Source of the DNA: CALDTK01 sp045110575
Lineage (GTDB): Bacteria; Bacteroidota; Bacteroidia; Chitinophagales; Saprospiraceae
Length of the DNA: 64,000 nucleotides
Assembly (NCBI GenBank): GCA_045110575.1
Contig: JBGCGF010000011.1
Coordinates: 4,773-68,772 of the forward strand
Direction: 5' to 3'
The position numbers were made by a program, and so were the translations under genes. Each line of letters starts with the position of its first letter. The first letter of the stretch is position 1. Shown in pieces: positions 35,465 through 43,369 of the stretch. Under the pieces are notes generated by a model. That model searched no databases and was not told the DNA's origin. It saw nothing but the letters and a program-made list of their open reading frames with translations.

Positions 35465-35741
35465 GATGGTCTGTTCAATCCGTTGCTGAAGATGCTCGTG
35501 GATTCGAACCGCCGCAGATTTTGATACCCCAAACGTCTTTACTTCAGCCTCGGCTTGTGCCGATCTGGAGAATAAAAGAACCGCCGTGGAGGATGTATGA
35601 TTGATAGCGCTAAGGTGTAGGTTTCAATTGAATTGTATAGCCTGTACGTGTCATTTGACGCAAATGGTTGCGAAGGGAACATCAATTTGATCACTCAAGT
35701 TTCCATTCAAAACAAAAAACCGGTCTATACCTTTGCTCTAC

Positions 35742-36866
35742 ATGCAGCAAGTCCTTTTCATAGACCGTGATGGTACGTTAGCGCTCGAACCTGATGATCA
35801 GCAACTCGACGCTCCAGAAAAACTGGTCTTTTACCCAGAGGTGATGCGCTACTTAGGGCGGATTGCAAGGGAGACGAACTACCGTCTCGTTATGGTAACT
35901 AATCAAGATGGGCTGGGTACAGATAGCTTCCCAGAAACGACTTTTTGGCCAACGCACGAGCTGATGCTGCGCGCCTTGGCTGGAGAAGGAATTGAGTTCG
36001 ACGAAGTGATCATAGATCGCACCTTCGCCAGGGATAACAAGCCGACCCGCAAGCCGGGAACTGCGTTGTTGACGCATTATATGGAGGGGGATTACGATTT
36101 GGCCAACAGCTTTGTGCTCGGCGATCGTCTCACAGACATGAAGCTTGCAGCGAACCTTAACGCACAAGGGATTTTAATCGGATACAGTGGTTTAGGAGAT
36201 GAAGAACTCGCGCAAGAGACCGTAGGTCTACCTATTGCGTTGAAGACGCAGTCTTGGTCAGAGATTCATGGGTTTTTGCGAAAGCAGCAACGCACAACAT
36301 CTCACCGACGAACTACCAAGGAGACCGACATTTCAATCCGTCTTGATCTGGATGGAGAAGGCCGCGGTGAGATTTCTACTGGCTTAAACTTCTTCGATCA
36401 CATGCTCGATCAGATCGCCCGTCACGGTGATATCGATTTGGAGCTTACGGCCAAAGGAGACCTGCACATCGATGAGCATCACACGATTGAGGATACCGGG
36501 CTGGCTCTTGGAGAAGCTTTCGCCAAAACATTGGGTGACAAGCGTGGCCTAATGCGCTATGGCTTTGCCCTCCCAATGGACGATGCCGAAGCGCAAGTCA
36601 GCGTTGACTTTGGCGGCAGACCTTGGATGGTTTGGGATGCTGATTTCAAGCGTGAAAAAGTAGGCGATATGCCGACGGAGATGTTCAGTCACTTCTTTAA
36701 GAGTTTCTCTGACGCGGCGAAGTGCAACCTCAACGTTCGCTGCACTGGTGACAATGAGCACCATAAGATCGAGGCCATCTTTAAGGCGTTCGCGAAGGCG
36801 GTGCGTATGGCGGTACGCATGGATTTGGACAAAGAAGGGTTGCCGACGACGAAGGGAGTGGTGTAG
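35742..36866 (+). CDS. hisB: Bifunctional histidinol-phosphatase / imidazoleglycerol-phosphate dehydratase HisB
   Basis: The protein has 374 residues from the ATG at 35742. A TTG at 35733 is an alternative. The N-terminal HAD phosphatase has FIDRDGTLALEP (nucleophile Asp), VTNQDGLGTDSFP and a late GDRLTDMKLA. The C-terminal dehydratase has GLNFFDHMLDQIARHG, DEHHTIEDTGLALGEAF and DNEHHKIEAIFKAFAKA, the paired His/Glu metal sites. It carries out steps 6 and 8 of histidine synthesis. No other his gene is in the window. One exact 14-bp motif (36516) encodes the AFAKT stretch, and a near copy lies at 36273. Confidence 0.95.
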   Translation: MQQVLFIDRDGTLALEPDDQQLDAPEKLVFYPEVMRYLGRIARETNYRLVMVTNQDGLGTDSFPETTFWPTHELMLRALAGEGIEFDEVIIDRTFARDNKPTRKPGTALLTHYMEGDYDLANSFVLGDRLTDMKLAANLNAQGILIGYSGLGDEELAQETVGLPIALKTQSWSEIHGFLRKQQRTTSHRRTTKETDISIRLDLDGEGRGEISTGLNFFDHMLDQIARHGDIDLELTAKGDLHIDEHHTIEDTGLALGEAFAKTLGDKRGLMRYGFALPMDDAEAQVSVDFGGRPWMVWDADFKREKVGDMPTEMFSHFFKSFSDAAKCNLNVRCTGDNEHHKIEAIFKAFAKAVRMAVRMDLDKEGLPTTKGVV

Positions 36867-37168
36867 GACTGAACCGTAAGATCTGTTGTATCACTGAAGT
36901 TTGACGTTAACCTTTTTGTATTCCATTTGATCTGACGCTTCGAAGTTGTGCGAAGCAGGCTGGCGCGGCAATCTGATTTTCTCTACCTTACATCTGTTAG
37001 CACTATCATACGACCGAAGTTGATGAATAGCACCTCAGTCCACCTCTATCTTGGTGATATGACGGTTCTTTGCTTGTTCAAGCAGCAGATCAACTTCTCT
37101 ATGCGTTATCTTAATACTTGGCTGACTATCAGCCTGTTTTAGCGCAGGAAACTTAAAAATTCTTTGTT
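36867..37168. repeat. Degenerate family A element and leader of the peptide gene
   Basis: GAACCGTAAGATCTG at 36872 and TTTGATCTGACGC near 36928-36938 form a decayed copy of the 88-bp element, and GATATGACGGTTC at 37055-37068 is another end. No gene was recognised. The last ~70 bases are the A-rich leader of the small secreted-peptide gene. Confidence 0.5.
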
Positions 37169-37381
37169 ATGCAACTTCCAAAAGCAATCCTTAAAGCAAC
37201 TTTAGCTGGCCTAGCGATGACGCTTACAGTGGCTTGTGATAAAGAGCCCCTGCAAGAGTTTACAGATACGTGCGATGAAACCTGTGCAGAGGAAGGTATT
37301 TGCACCGATCCCATAAACCACAGCCTCAAGGGCAAGACAGACGACGAGCCGTACTACTGCCCTCCGTGTGGCATGGGCTAA
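37169..37381 (+). CDS. Small Cys-rich secreted peptide, putative MNIO substrate
   Basis: The peptide has 70 residues. An N-terminal export signal (AILKATLAGLAMTLTVAC) could be a lipoprotein signal with Cys23. The mature part is short, acidic and rich in Cys: C35-x3-C39-x5-C45, then C64-x2-C67 in a terminal YYCPPCGMG. No folded-domain family was recognised. The stop codon is 9 bases before the start of a DUF692/MNIO gene. Enzymes of that family oxidise or rearrange Cys residues of small precursor peptides, for example MbnA, TglA, ChrA and bufferin precursors, several of which carry signal peptides. I infer that this is the substrate. It could instead be an ordinary small lipoprotein. Confidence 0.75.
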   Translation: MQLPKAILKATLAGLAMTLTVACDKEPLQEFTDTCDETCAEEGICTDPINHSLKGKTDDEPYYCPPCGMG

Positions 37382-37390
37382 ATTCGCTTC

Positions 37391-38500
37391 GTGCAAGCTG
37401 CCCTCTCTCTCAATTTAGATTCTGCACTTCTGCGTACTTCAATGCCTCTGCTCCAAGCAGGGGAGGTGGATGCAGTAGAGTGGTCGTTTGATGCCATGGG
37501 GCATCTGTCGGAGATTCCAACTTGGTGGACGGACCTGCTCGATCACTATGGAAAGGCCGGTCGACTTGTTGGCCACGGCGTTTTCTTTTCCTTGTTTGAT
37601 GGGCGTTGGCGCCCCGAACAGGATGCTTGGTTATCGATGTTGCAATCCGTGCAAAAGCGTTTCGGTCTGCAGCATGTCACCGAGCATTTTGGCTTTATGA
37701 GTGGCGCTGACTTTCACAAAGGAGCTCCTCTTAGTGTGCCGATGACCGCAAGAACACTGCGGCTAGGACATGATCGCTTAGCTCGTCTGCAAGATGCCGC
37801 AGGTTGCCCTGTAGGCCTTGAAAATTTGGCGCTGGCGTATAGCGCAACCGACGTTGCACGACAAGGTGAGTTCTTGCAGCAGCTGGTCGAGCCTACGGAT
37901 GGATTTATCATTCTTGATCTCCATAACCTCTACTGCCAAGCGCACAATTTTGACGTAGATCCGCTATTGCTTATTCACCGATATCCGTTAGACCGTGTTC
38001 TAGAGTTTCATATTTCAGGTGGGAGCTGGGAGGCTTCTGTAGAAGAGCCTGGACGGACTATTCGCAGAGATACACATGATGGACGTGTTCCTGAAGAAGT
38101 CTTCGGTCTACTAGAGGCAGCTATTGCTCTTTGTCCTCAGGCCAAGGTTTGTGTGTTCGAACAGATGAGCACGAGTCTGGTCACAAAAGATGATGGAGAA
38201 GGCTTTCGCTCGGACTTTAGACGAATGCGAGCGCTGTTGCCTGATGCTGGTTTTGAAGGTCCTTTGTATGACGAGAGGGCGGTGCTTACCAATATCGGGC
38301 TTTCGCCAAAACCCCTTGAGGACGAGCAGTTATTCGCAGAGCAGCGTCACCTCGTTGATGCGTTAGCTACAGCTGATACGGTAAGTGCTGCTCAGACTAG
38401 TTTTCGCGAAAGCGGGCTAGACAAAGGTGAATGGCAAACCGATACGTGGGATTGCGCGATGGTCGAGACTGCAATGCGGATTGTCAAGAAGTGGGCGTGA
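37391..38500 (+). CDS. DUF692 / MNIO family iron enzyme with C-terminal extension
   Basis: The protein has 369 residues from a GTG. The TIM-barrel DUF692 landmarks are in order: AVEWSFD near 29, GHGVFFSL (His62), VTEHFGFMSG (His99), GLENLALAYS (Glu144, Asn145), ILDLHNLYCQAHNFDVDP (Asp176, His178, Asn179, His185), LEFHISGGSW (His207), RRDTHDGRVP (Asp227, His229) and VCVFEQ (Glu257). These fit the two- or three-iron site of multinuclear non-heme iron oxidative enzymes. The family core ends near 285. The last ~85 residues, including TWDCAMVETAM, are extra, and no separate partner gene (DUF2063-like) is present. The pairing with the upstream Cys-rich peptide suggests peptide modification. The 14-bp motif occurs at 38299, and a near copy at 38400. 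Confidence 0.88.
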   Translation: MQAALSLNLDSALLRTSMPLLQAGEVDAVEWSFDAMGHLSEIPTWWTDLLDHYGKAGRLVGHGVFFSLFDGRWRPEQDAWLSMLQSVQKRFGLQHVTEHFGFMSGADFHKGAPLSVPMTARTLRLGHDRLARLQDAAGCPVGLENLALAYSATDVARQGEFLQQLVEPTDGFIILDLHNLYCQAHNFDVDPLLLIHRYPLDRVLEFHISGGSWEASVEEPGRTIRRDTHDGRVPEEVFGLLEAAIALCPQAKVCVFEQMSTSLVTKDDGEGFRSDFRRMRALLPDAGFEGPLYDERAVLTNIGLSPKPLEDEQLFAEQRHLVDALATADTVSAAQTSFRESGLDKGEWQTDTWDCAMVETAMRIVKKWA

Positions 38501-38596
38501 AGTTGCTTCTGGTGAAGTACTTATCTGAATTCTCTCACCTGAAACGGAAGCGGCATTCTATTGAAGCCTGATAGCTTTTAGTAGCATCTGTTCAGC

Positions 38597-39331
38597 TCAA
38601 CCCTCTGGCCTGTTCGCGAGGCGCAACTTTAAATCGTTTCGTCGTCCACGGCTAATAGGCAAGCTCGTGTCGTTTACCAATACGGTTGTACTGGTCCATG
38701 ACTTCAAGTGCTTAAGGTTGATGATGTAGCTGCGGTGTATTTGAATGAAATCGTTTGAAGGTAACCGGTCGAGAGCTGCTTGAAATGTCTCGCGAGTAGT
38801 GACGATTGATTTGTCTTTTTTATGATATTCTACGTACACATGATCTGCGTGTAAGAAGAGTAGGTCGTCCAAGAGAAGGACGTGATTCTCGTTACCGTCT
38901 TTCAGGAATAATTTGGCCTCTTCGGTTTTAGGCGTTCGGTTTAGATTATTGAGTGTTACACCGATGGTGGCGAGAAGAGTAGTACGCTGAATCGGCTTGG
39001 TTAAGTAGCCAGCAGGGAAACTACCTTTTACACGTTCGAAATAGTGCTCATCGTATTGAGAAGTGACAAATATTCTAGCTATTTCAGGGTGGTTTTCTCT
39101 GATCCAATGTGCCAAGTCTATACCGTCGCGTTCTCCTTCAATTCGGAAGTCTAGTAGAACGATGTCTGGCTTCGCATTTTGCTCGATCAGCGCAATGCAG
39201 TCGTTAGAGCTAGTAGCTGTGCCTACTACATTGTGGCCTCCTTCTTCGAGGTAGCGTTGTAGTGTGTCAGCGATAAGTATTTCGTCTTCGACGATGAGGA
39301 TACGTGCTGGGCGGTCTTGTGCGTTTATCAT
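38597..39331 (-). CDS. LytTR-family response regulator
   Basis: The protein has 244 residues. The receiver domain starts ARILIVEDEILIADTLQRYL and has the phospho-acceptor Asp61 in IVLLDFRIEGERDG, then FVTSQYDEHYFERV and a Lys in YLTKPIQ. A LytTR DNA-binding domain follows (LLLDDLLFLHADHVYVEYH, FIQIHRSYIINLKHL, LPISRGRRNDL). It is the output partner of the histidine kinase just upstream, with which it overlaps by 4 bp. Its target genes cannot be read from the sequence. Confidence 0.93.
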   Translation of the reverse strand: MINAQDRPARILIVEDEILIADTLQRYLEEGGHNVVGTATSSNDCIALIEQNAKPDIVLLDFRIEGERDGIDLAHWIRENHPEIARIFVTSQYDEHYFERVKGSFPAGYLTKPIQRTTLLATIGVTLNNLNRTPKTEEAKLFLKDGNENHVLLLDDLLFLHADHVYVEYHKKDKSIVTTRETFQAALDRLPSNDFIQIHRSYIINLKHLKSWTSTTVLVNDTSLPISRGRRNDLKLRLANRPEG

Positions 39332-41196
39332 TCCAAACGAGTTTTGAAGGATGATGATAGGGGAGTAGAAACTGTTGACTTAGATTGATGTATATCTAAT
39401 ATTGGAAATGAGCAACTAAATGTATTTTTTGCTTCTGATTGAAATAACTCGCCACGAAGCTGTCGGACCATGCTTTCTATAAGATAAAGGCCAACTCCTT
39501 TTCGGATTGGTTTATCCTCGGTCATTCCGTTGATCATTGCTATTCCAGTACCCGAGTCACTGTAGGATAAAGTGGCTTGCTCTTGGTTTGTATGAAGCTT
39601 AAGGTGTGCGCTTAATCCGTTATGTGCATCTTCTGAATGCTTGATACTATTTGTAAGTAATTCGTTGATTATTAAACCAATAGGCATGAGCCTTTTAACT
39701 GGTATTTCAAGGGGTTCTATTTCTACTTTGATATTGCTATATGCACCTAGATGAAGTTGCTGGAATTTTTCAACTAATGCCGAAATGTAGCTGGCCGTAT
39801 CTGCAGTCGAACTGCCATCAAGTTCGTCGAGTAGTCGATGTATAGAGGCCAGTCCGTGCACTCGTTCAGCCATCTGTTCGAATTGACTTGCGACAGCAGG
39901 AGCATCAATCCTGGAGGCTTTAACTTCCAATAGAGTGATGAGGATTTGTAGGTTGTTCTTAACTCGGTGTTGCACTTCGGCGCGCAGTACTCGTTGGTGC
40001 GCTATTTCGGCCTGCACTTGCTTTCGGGTAGCTCTCAGCCGGAGTGCGTATATCACGACAATCATAAGGAGTCCAACGAGAACCAGTGCTGCAATTGTTA
40101 ATTGTTTGATTCGCTGTTGATCTGCAGCAAGTAGAGACTCTCGTTGTGCAAGCTCACTTTTGACCTGCTGATCGCGAAACTCACTTTCTATTCGAAATAG
40201 CTCTTCGTCACGGTGCTTTTCAACTGATTCTATGATGAATTCTTGAGAACGAATCAGTGCAGTTTTAGAAGCACTTAGCTGCCCCATATTCTCTAGGACA
40301 CTAGCGCGAATCTTGTAAGCAAACGCAATACTGCGCCTGTCTATGAAGTCTCGTTTAAGGCTGGCCTCTGAAATGGTGATACCAATGTCTAACCGTTCTA
40401 GCGCCTGGTTGTATCGACCTGTTAGGTTAAAGTGTTTGGCTAAATTTATTTGCCCATTCGCATATCCGATGCTATCTCGAATAGCAAGCGAATGCTTCAA
40501 TGAAGTGTCGAAATATTGAAAACGTAAGAGGCTATCTTTTTCGGGCAGACGGCTAGCTTTAATCCAGTATGCATTGGCTGAGGGCCAACTTGGAGACTGG
40601 CCTTTTATAGAAAGGAATAGACTATCGAGATAGAGGTCAGCGACTTCTAAATTGTCGGAAACCCGGAAGCAACTGGACGTTCTTAAGTAGTACTGGGGGT
40701 AAAGTTCAGTTAGTTCGTACTGGTGAACGAGTTTTTCAGTGGCCTTAAGGGACTCTTTTGAAAGCGCAGTTTGCTCGGATTGCTCAAACACCAGCTCGCG
40801 TATTAGATATGCAATCGCTAAGTGGTCAGCTTGTATGATTGGGTCTGTAGCGGCAATTATCTCTGATAGTTCAGCAAGTGCTTCTGGTAATTTGAACAGC
40901 GTCTCAAGCGTTCGTGCTCTAGCAAGACGGTAGCGCGTTAAGTCAGATAGGGTGGTTTTGGGGTCTGCTTTCGCCAAAACGATCAGGCTATCTAATATTC
41001 TCTTGGCTGCAATAGGTTGTCCGCTCCTGTAGAGCACAAAACTTCTATTAAGCAACTGCTCTCGAAGAGGGAATGCATTATTGGGACGCAGTTCAAACCC
41101 GAGACAGGTCGGAATCGGCTGGTCGCTAGCAAAACCAGGCGAAATCACACCGATTAGTAGTAAGGCCAATACCGCGAAAAACATGGGGACTCTCAT
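39328..41196 (-). CDS. TPR-containing membrane histidine kinase (HisKA_2 type)
   Basis: The protein has about 622 residues from the Met at 41196, which gives a signal peptide (FFAVLALLLIGVISPGFAS). The open frame extends to 41292. A periplasmic helical-repeat region with TPR-like units (SAFAYKIRASVLENMGQLSAS and similar) is followed by a membrane helix (LTIAALVLVGLLMIVVIYAL), a HisKA_2 box LRAEVQHRVKNNLQILITLL, where His is the phospho-acceptor, and an ATPase domain with INELLTNSIKHSED and SDSGTGIAMINGM. It pairs with the LytTR regulator, with stop and start overlapping. One 14-bp motif lies at 40967. Confidence 0.9.
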   Translation of the reverse strand: MRVPMFFAVLALLLIGVISPGFASDQPIPTCLGFELRPNNAFPLREQLLNRSFVLYRSGQPIAAKRILDSLIVLAKADPKTTLSDLTRYRLARARTLETLFKLPEALAELSEIIAATDPIIQADHLAIAYLIRELVFEQSEQTALSKESLKATEKLVHQYELTELYPQYYLRTSSCFRVSDNLEVADLYLDSLFLSIKGQSPSWPSANAYWIKASRLPEKDSLLRFQYFDTSLKHSLAIRDSIGYANGQINLAKHFNLTGRYNQALERLDIGITISEASLKRDFIDRRSIAFAYKIRASVLENMGQLSASKTALIRSQEFIIESVEKHRDEELFRIESEFRDQQVKSELAQRESLLAADQQRIKQLTIAALVLVGLLMIVVIYALRLRATRKQVQAEIAHQRVLRAEVQHRVKNNLQILITLLEVKASRIDAPAVASQFEQMAERVHGLASIHRLLDELDGSSTADTASYISALVEKFQQLHLGAYSNIKVEIEPLEIPVKRLMPIGLIINELLTNSIKHSEDAHNGLSAHLKLHTNQEQATLSYSDSGTGIAMINGMTEDKPIRKGVGLYLIESMVRQLRGELFQSEAKNTFSCSFPILDIHQSKSTVSTPLSSSFKTRLE

Positions 41197-41923
41197 CAGC
41201 GTAGCACGTAACCTTTTAGACTGTAAAAACTTCTGAGGTATAAACGTAAGCACTTTGGAGCGGCTCTTTTTTGTAAGCGGCTCTGCTGCCAAGATGATCG
41301 TAAAAAAAATTAGCCCAACGCCTTGACTGAAGCAAGAGGTTAGGCCAATGTAGAAAGAGACTTAAACTAAGTGTTAGACTAAAAACACTTGAAACAAGTT
41401 TAGGTAATTAATTATTTGGATGATAGAATAAGTAGCTACTGATGTGCTGAATGACCCCGATCGTGTTCTGAATGGATGTTTTTCGGTATGTTTTATCGTC
41501 CCGTCCGTTTTTTTTGTAAAAGTTTTTTTTGCTCGGATTGTTGAACTCGATTATGTCTCATGTGAGAAGTCTGTTTTTCGGGTAGAGCCGATCGTTGAAG
41601 TCTTGAGATTGAGCTGAAGTTCCCGTTTTTATGGTGTTTTCGCTAACTGTGTAGTATGAATTATGACCGATTTTGAATGGGGCCTGTTTTGAGTTTTATA
41701 GCTTTTTCGCCTAATTTTAGAGGCTGTGTTTGTTCAACTAAATTTGTAGCGGATTTTGTAAAGTGGAATTTATCAAGCTTAAAAAATCAATGATTTTTCG
41801 TCAAAAATGAGCCAATTGTTCGGTTTATTGGCGGACTGTAAAGTTGTTAAGGGTGAGGCTTTGGGGCTTTGTTTATGTGTGATGGCAATTGTATTTTTTC
41901 GTGGCATAATTATGGAATGTTAG
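41197..41923. other. Long AT-rich intergenic region between divergent kinase genes
   Basis: No gene was recognised in about 630 bases upstream of 41293, nor an obvious hairpin. The stretch is AT-rich with runs such as TTTTTTTGTAAAAG. It must hold the promoters of two divergent signalling operons and could hide a small RNA, but I see no specific support. Confidence 0.4.
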
Positions 41924-43369
41924 ATGTCACGTATGGCCTTCGCTGATTCTTACCTCACCACTACTAGTGCTGCCCTCCTCTACGAGCAGAAGCGCATTAA
42001 GCACTCAGAGCGCTTTGCTTCAGCGCTCGGAGGTGTAGCTGCTGTGCAGTTTTTGCTATCGCTTTGGTATGCTGACTACGAGCTTTCCATTCTCTTCGGT
42101 AGCTTGGTTTTAATCAGTTCGGTCATTTGCCAGTTCTACGAGAAGTTGTCCTCTAAAGCAATGTATCGCGTCGCTAACGGGCTCAACTTGGCCTCCATTC
42201 TCTTTATTCAAGTACTTATGCCTGCAGATCCTGCTGGTATTGTCTTGTTAGTCGCGTTTGGTCTTTCGTGTTTCGCTACATGTAAAGAGACGAAGGAAGC
42301 GCTCTTCAGCTTTGGGCTAGTTCTGCTGGCTCGATACAGTCTTCCTTTGCTTGGTCTTCCAGTAGGCATTCCTAGTTCCGTACCGATGATTGTCTCCTTT
42401 ACTGGAAGCATGCTTGCTATCGGTTTGATGGTTGTTATTGCCGTTCGTGCGAGCAGCCAGGATTATTGGACCTCTCGGCAAATGTTACTCGAGACGGAAG
42501 CTTCACTTCTGCACGAAAAGCAGCTTACTACTTCTCGATCTGAAGAGCTTCAAAAAGCGGCCTTGGTTCTAGAACGAGAAATGAGTGAGCTCACCCTTAA
42601 ACTCGCCGAAGAGGAATCACTGCGTTCGGCATTGGTAGACAAGCAACTAGACGAGCGGCAGCTGGTTCATGCAATTGACCATGATCTTCGCGAACCGCTT
42701 CGCAGTATTATCTCTTTTGGTCAGTTACTCCGTCGCAAACTTTCGAAAGAGCCTGACTTCAACCGCGTTGAGGATTACCTCAATTTTGCGATCGATGGAG
42801 GGCATAGGATGACGCAGATGCTCGGCGATTTACTTGAATATGCACAATCTGATCTCGATCAACCTCACGCCGAAATAGACCTCAACACGATTGCGGAGTC
42901 TGTTTGTCTTGATGTGGTAGACCTCATCCAGCGAAGTGAAGCACGCGTCGAAATTGGACCCCTTCCTGTTGTACATGGTTACGATGCGCCGTTTCGGCAA
43001 CTCCTACTCAATTTGCTTAACAACGCATTGAAATTTAGTCGACCAGGTGTACCACCAGTTGTTCGGATTTATAGCGAGGAGCTAGAAGATGGAATAGCAA
43101 TACATGTCGCAGACAATGGTATTGGCATCCCTGCAAATCAGATTGACCATGTTTTTGGCCTCTTCAATCGGGCCCATGATAAAGCTGACTATGCTGGCAG
43201 CGGTGTCGGTCTAGCTCTTTGCCGTCGAGTTGCTATTGCACACGGAGCCAAGCTTACGGTTAGCAGTGTTTTGAGTGAAGGATCAACCTTTACGCTCAAG
43301 CTCGCTCCACACCTCATTGTTGCACAAACAAGTCCTGTTTCTCAGAAAAAGCAATTTGCAGCAGTATGA
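41924..43369 (+). CDS. Multi-pass membrane histidine kinase (first of a tandem pair)
   Basis: The protein has 481 residues. About six N-terminal helices (for example YELSILFGSLVLISSVICQFY, IVLLVAFGLSCFATC, MIVSFTGSMLAIGLMVVIAV) form a membrane sensor without an extracellular domain. A coiled coil (SRSEELQKAALVLEREMSEL) follows, then HisKA with HAIDHDLREPLRSIISFGQ and an ATPase domain (VADNGIGIPANQIDHVFGLF, GSGVGLALCRRVA). It overlaps the next kinase gene by 4 bp. No response regulator gene is adjacent. Confidence 0.88.
   Translation: MSRMAFADSYLTTTSAALLYEQKRIKHSERFASALGGVAAVQFLLSLWYADYELSILFGSLVLISSVICQFYEKLSSKAMYRVANGLNLASILFIQVLMPADPAGIVLLVAFGLSCFATCKETKEALFSFGLVLLARYSLPLLGLPVGIPSSVPMIVSFTGSMLAIGLMVVIAVRASSQDYWTSRQMLLETEASLLHEKQLTTSRSEELQKAALVLEREMSELTLKLAEEESLRSALVDKQLDERQLVHAIDHDLREPLRSIISFGQLLRRKLSKEPDFNRVEDYLNFAIDGGHRMTQMLGDLLEYAQSDLDQPHAEIDLNTIAESVCLDVVDLIQRSEARVEIGPLPVVHGYDAPFRQLLLNLLNNALKFSRPGVPPVVRIYSEELEDGIAIHVADNGIGIPANQIDHVFGLFNRAHDKADYAGSGVGLALCRRVAIAHGAKLTVSSVLSEGSTFTLKLAPHLIVAQTSPVSQKKQFAAV

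Noticed and set aside
36948..37142. A 64-residue open frame before the Cys-rich peptide
   Set aside because: It runs through a degenerate repeat element and lacks any recognisable signal or domain.
41293..41923. Small RNA or riboswitch in the long AT-rich gap
   Set aside because: No conserved hairpin, terminator or recognisable aptamer was seen. AT-richness alone is not evidence.
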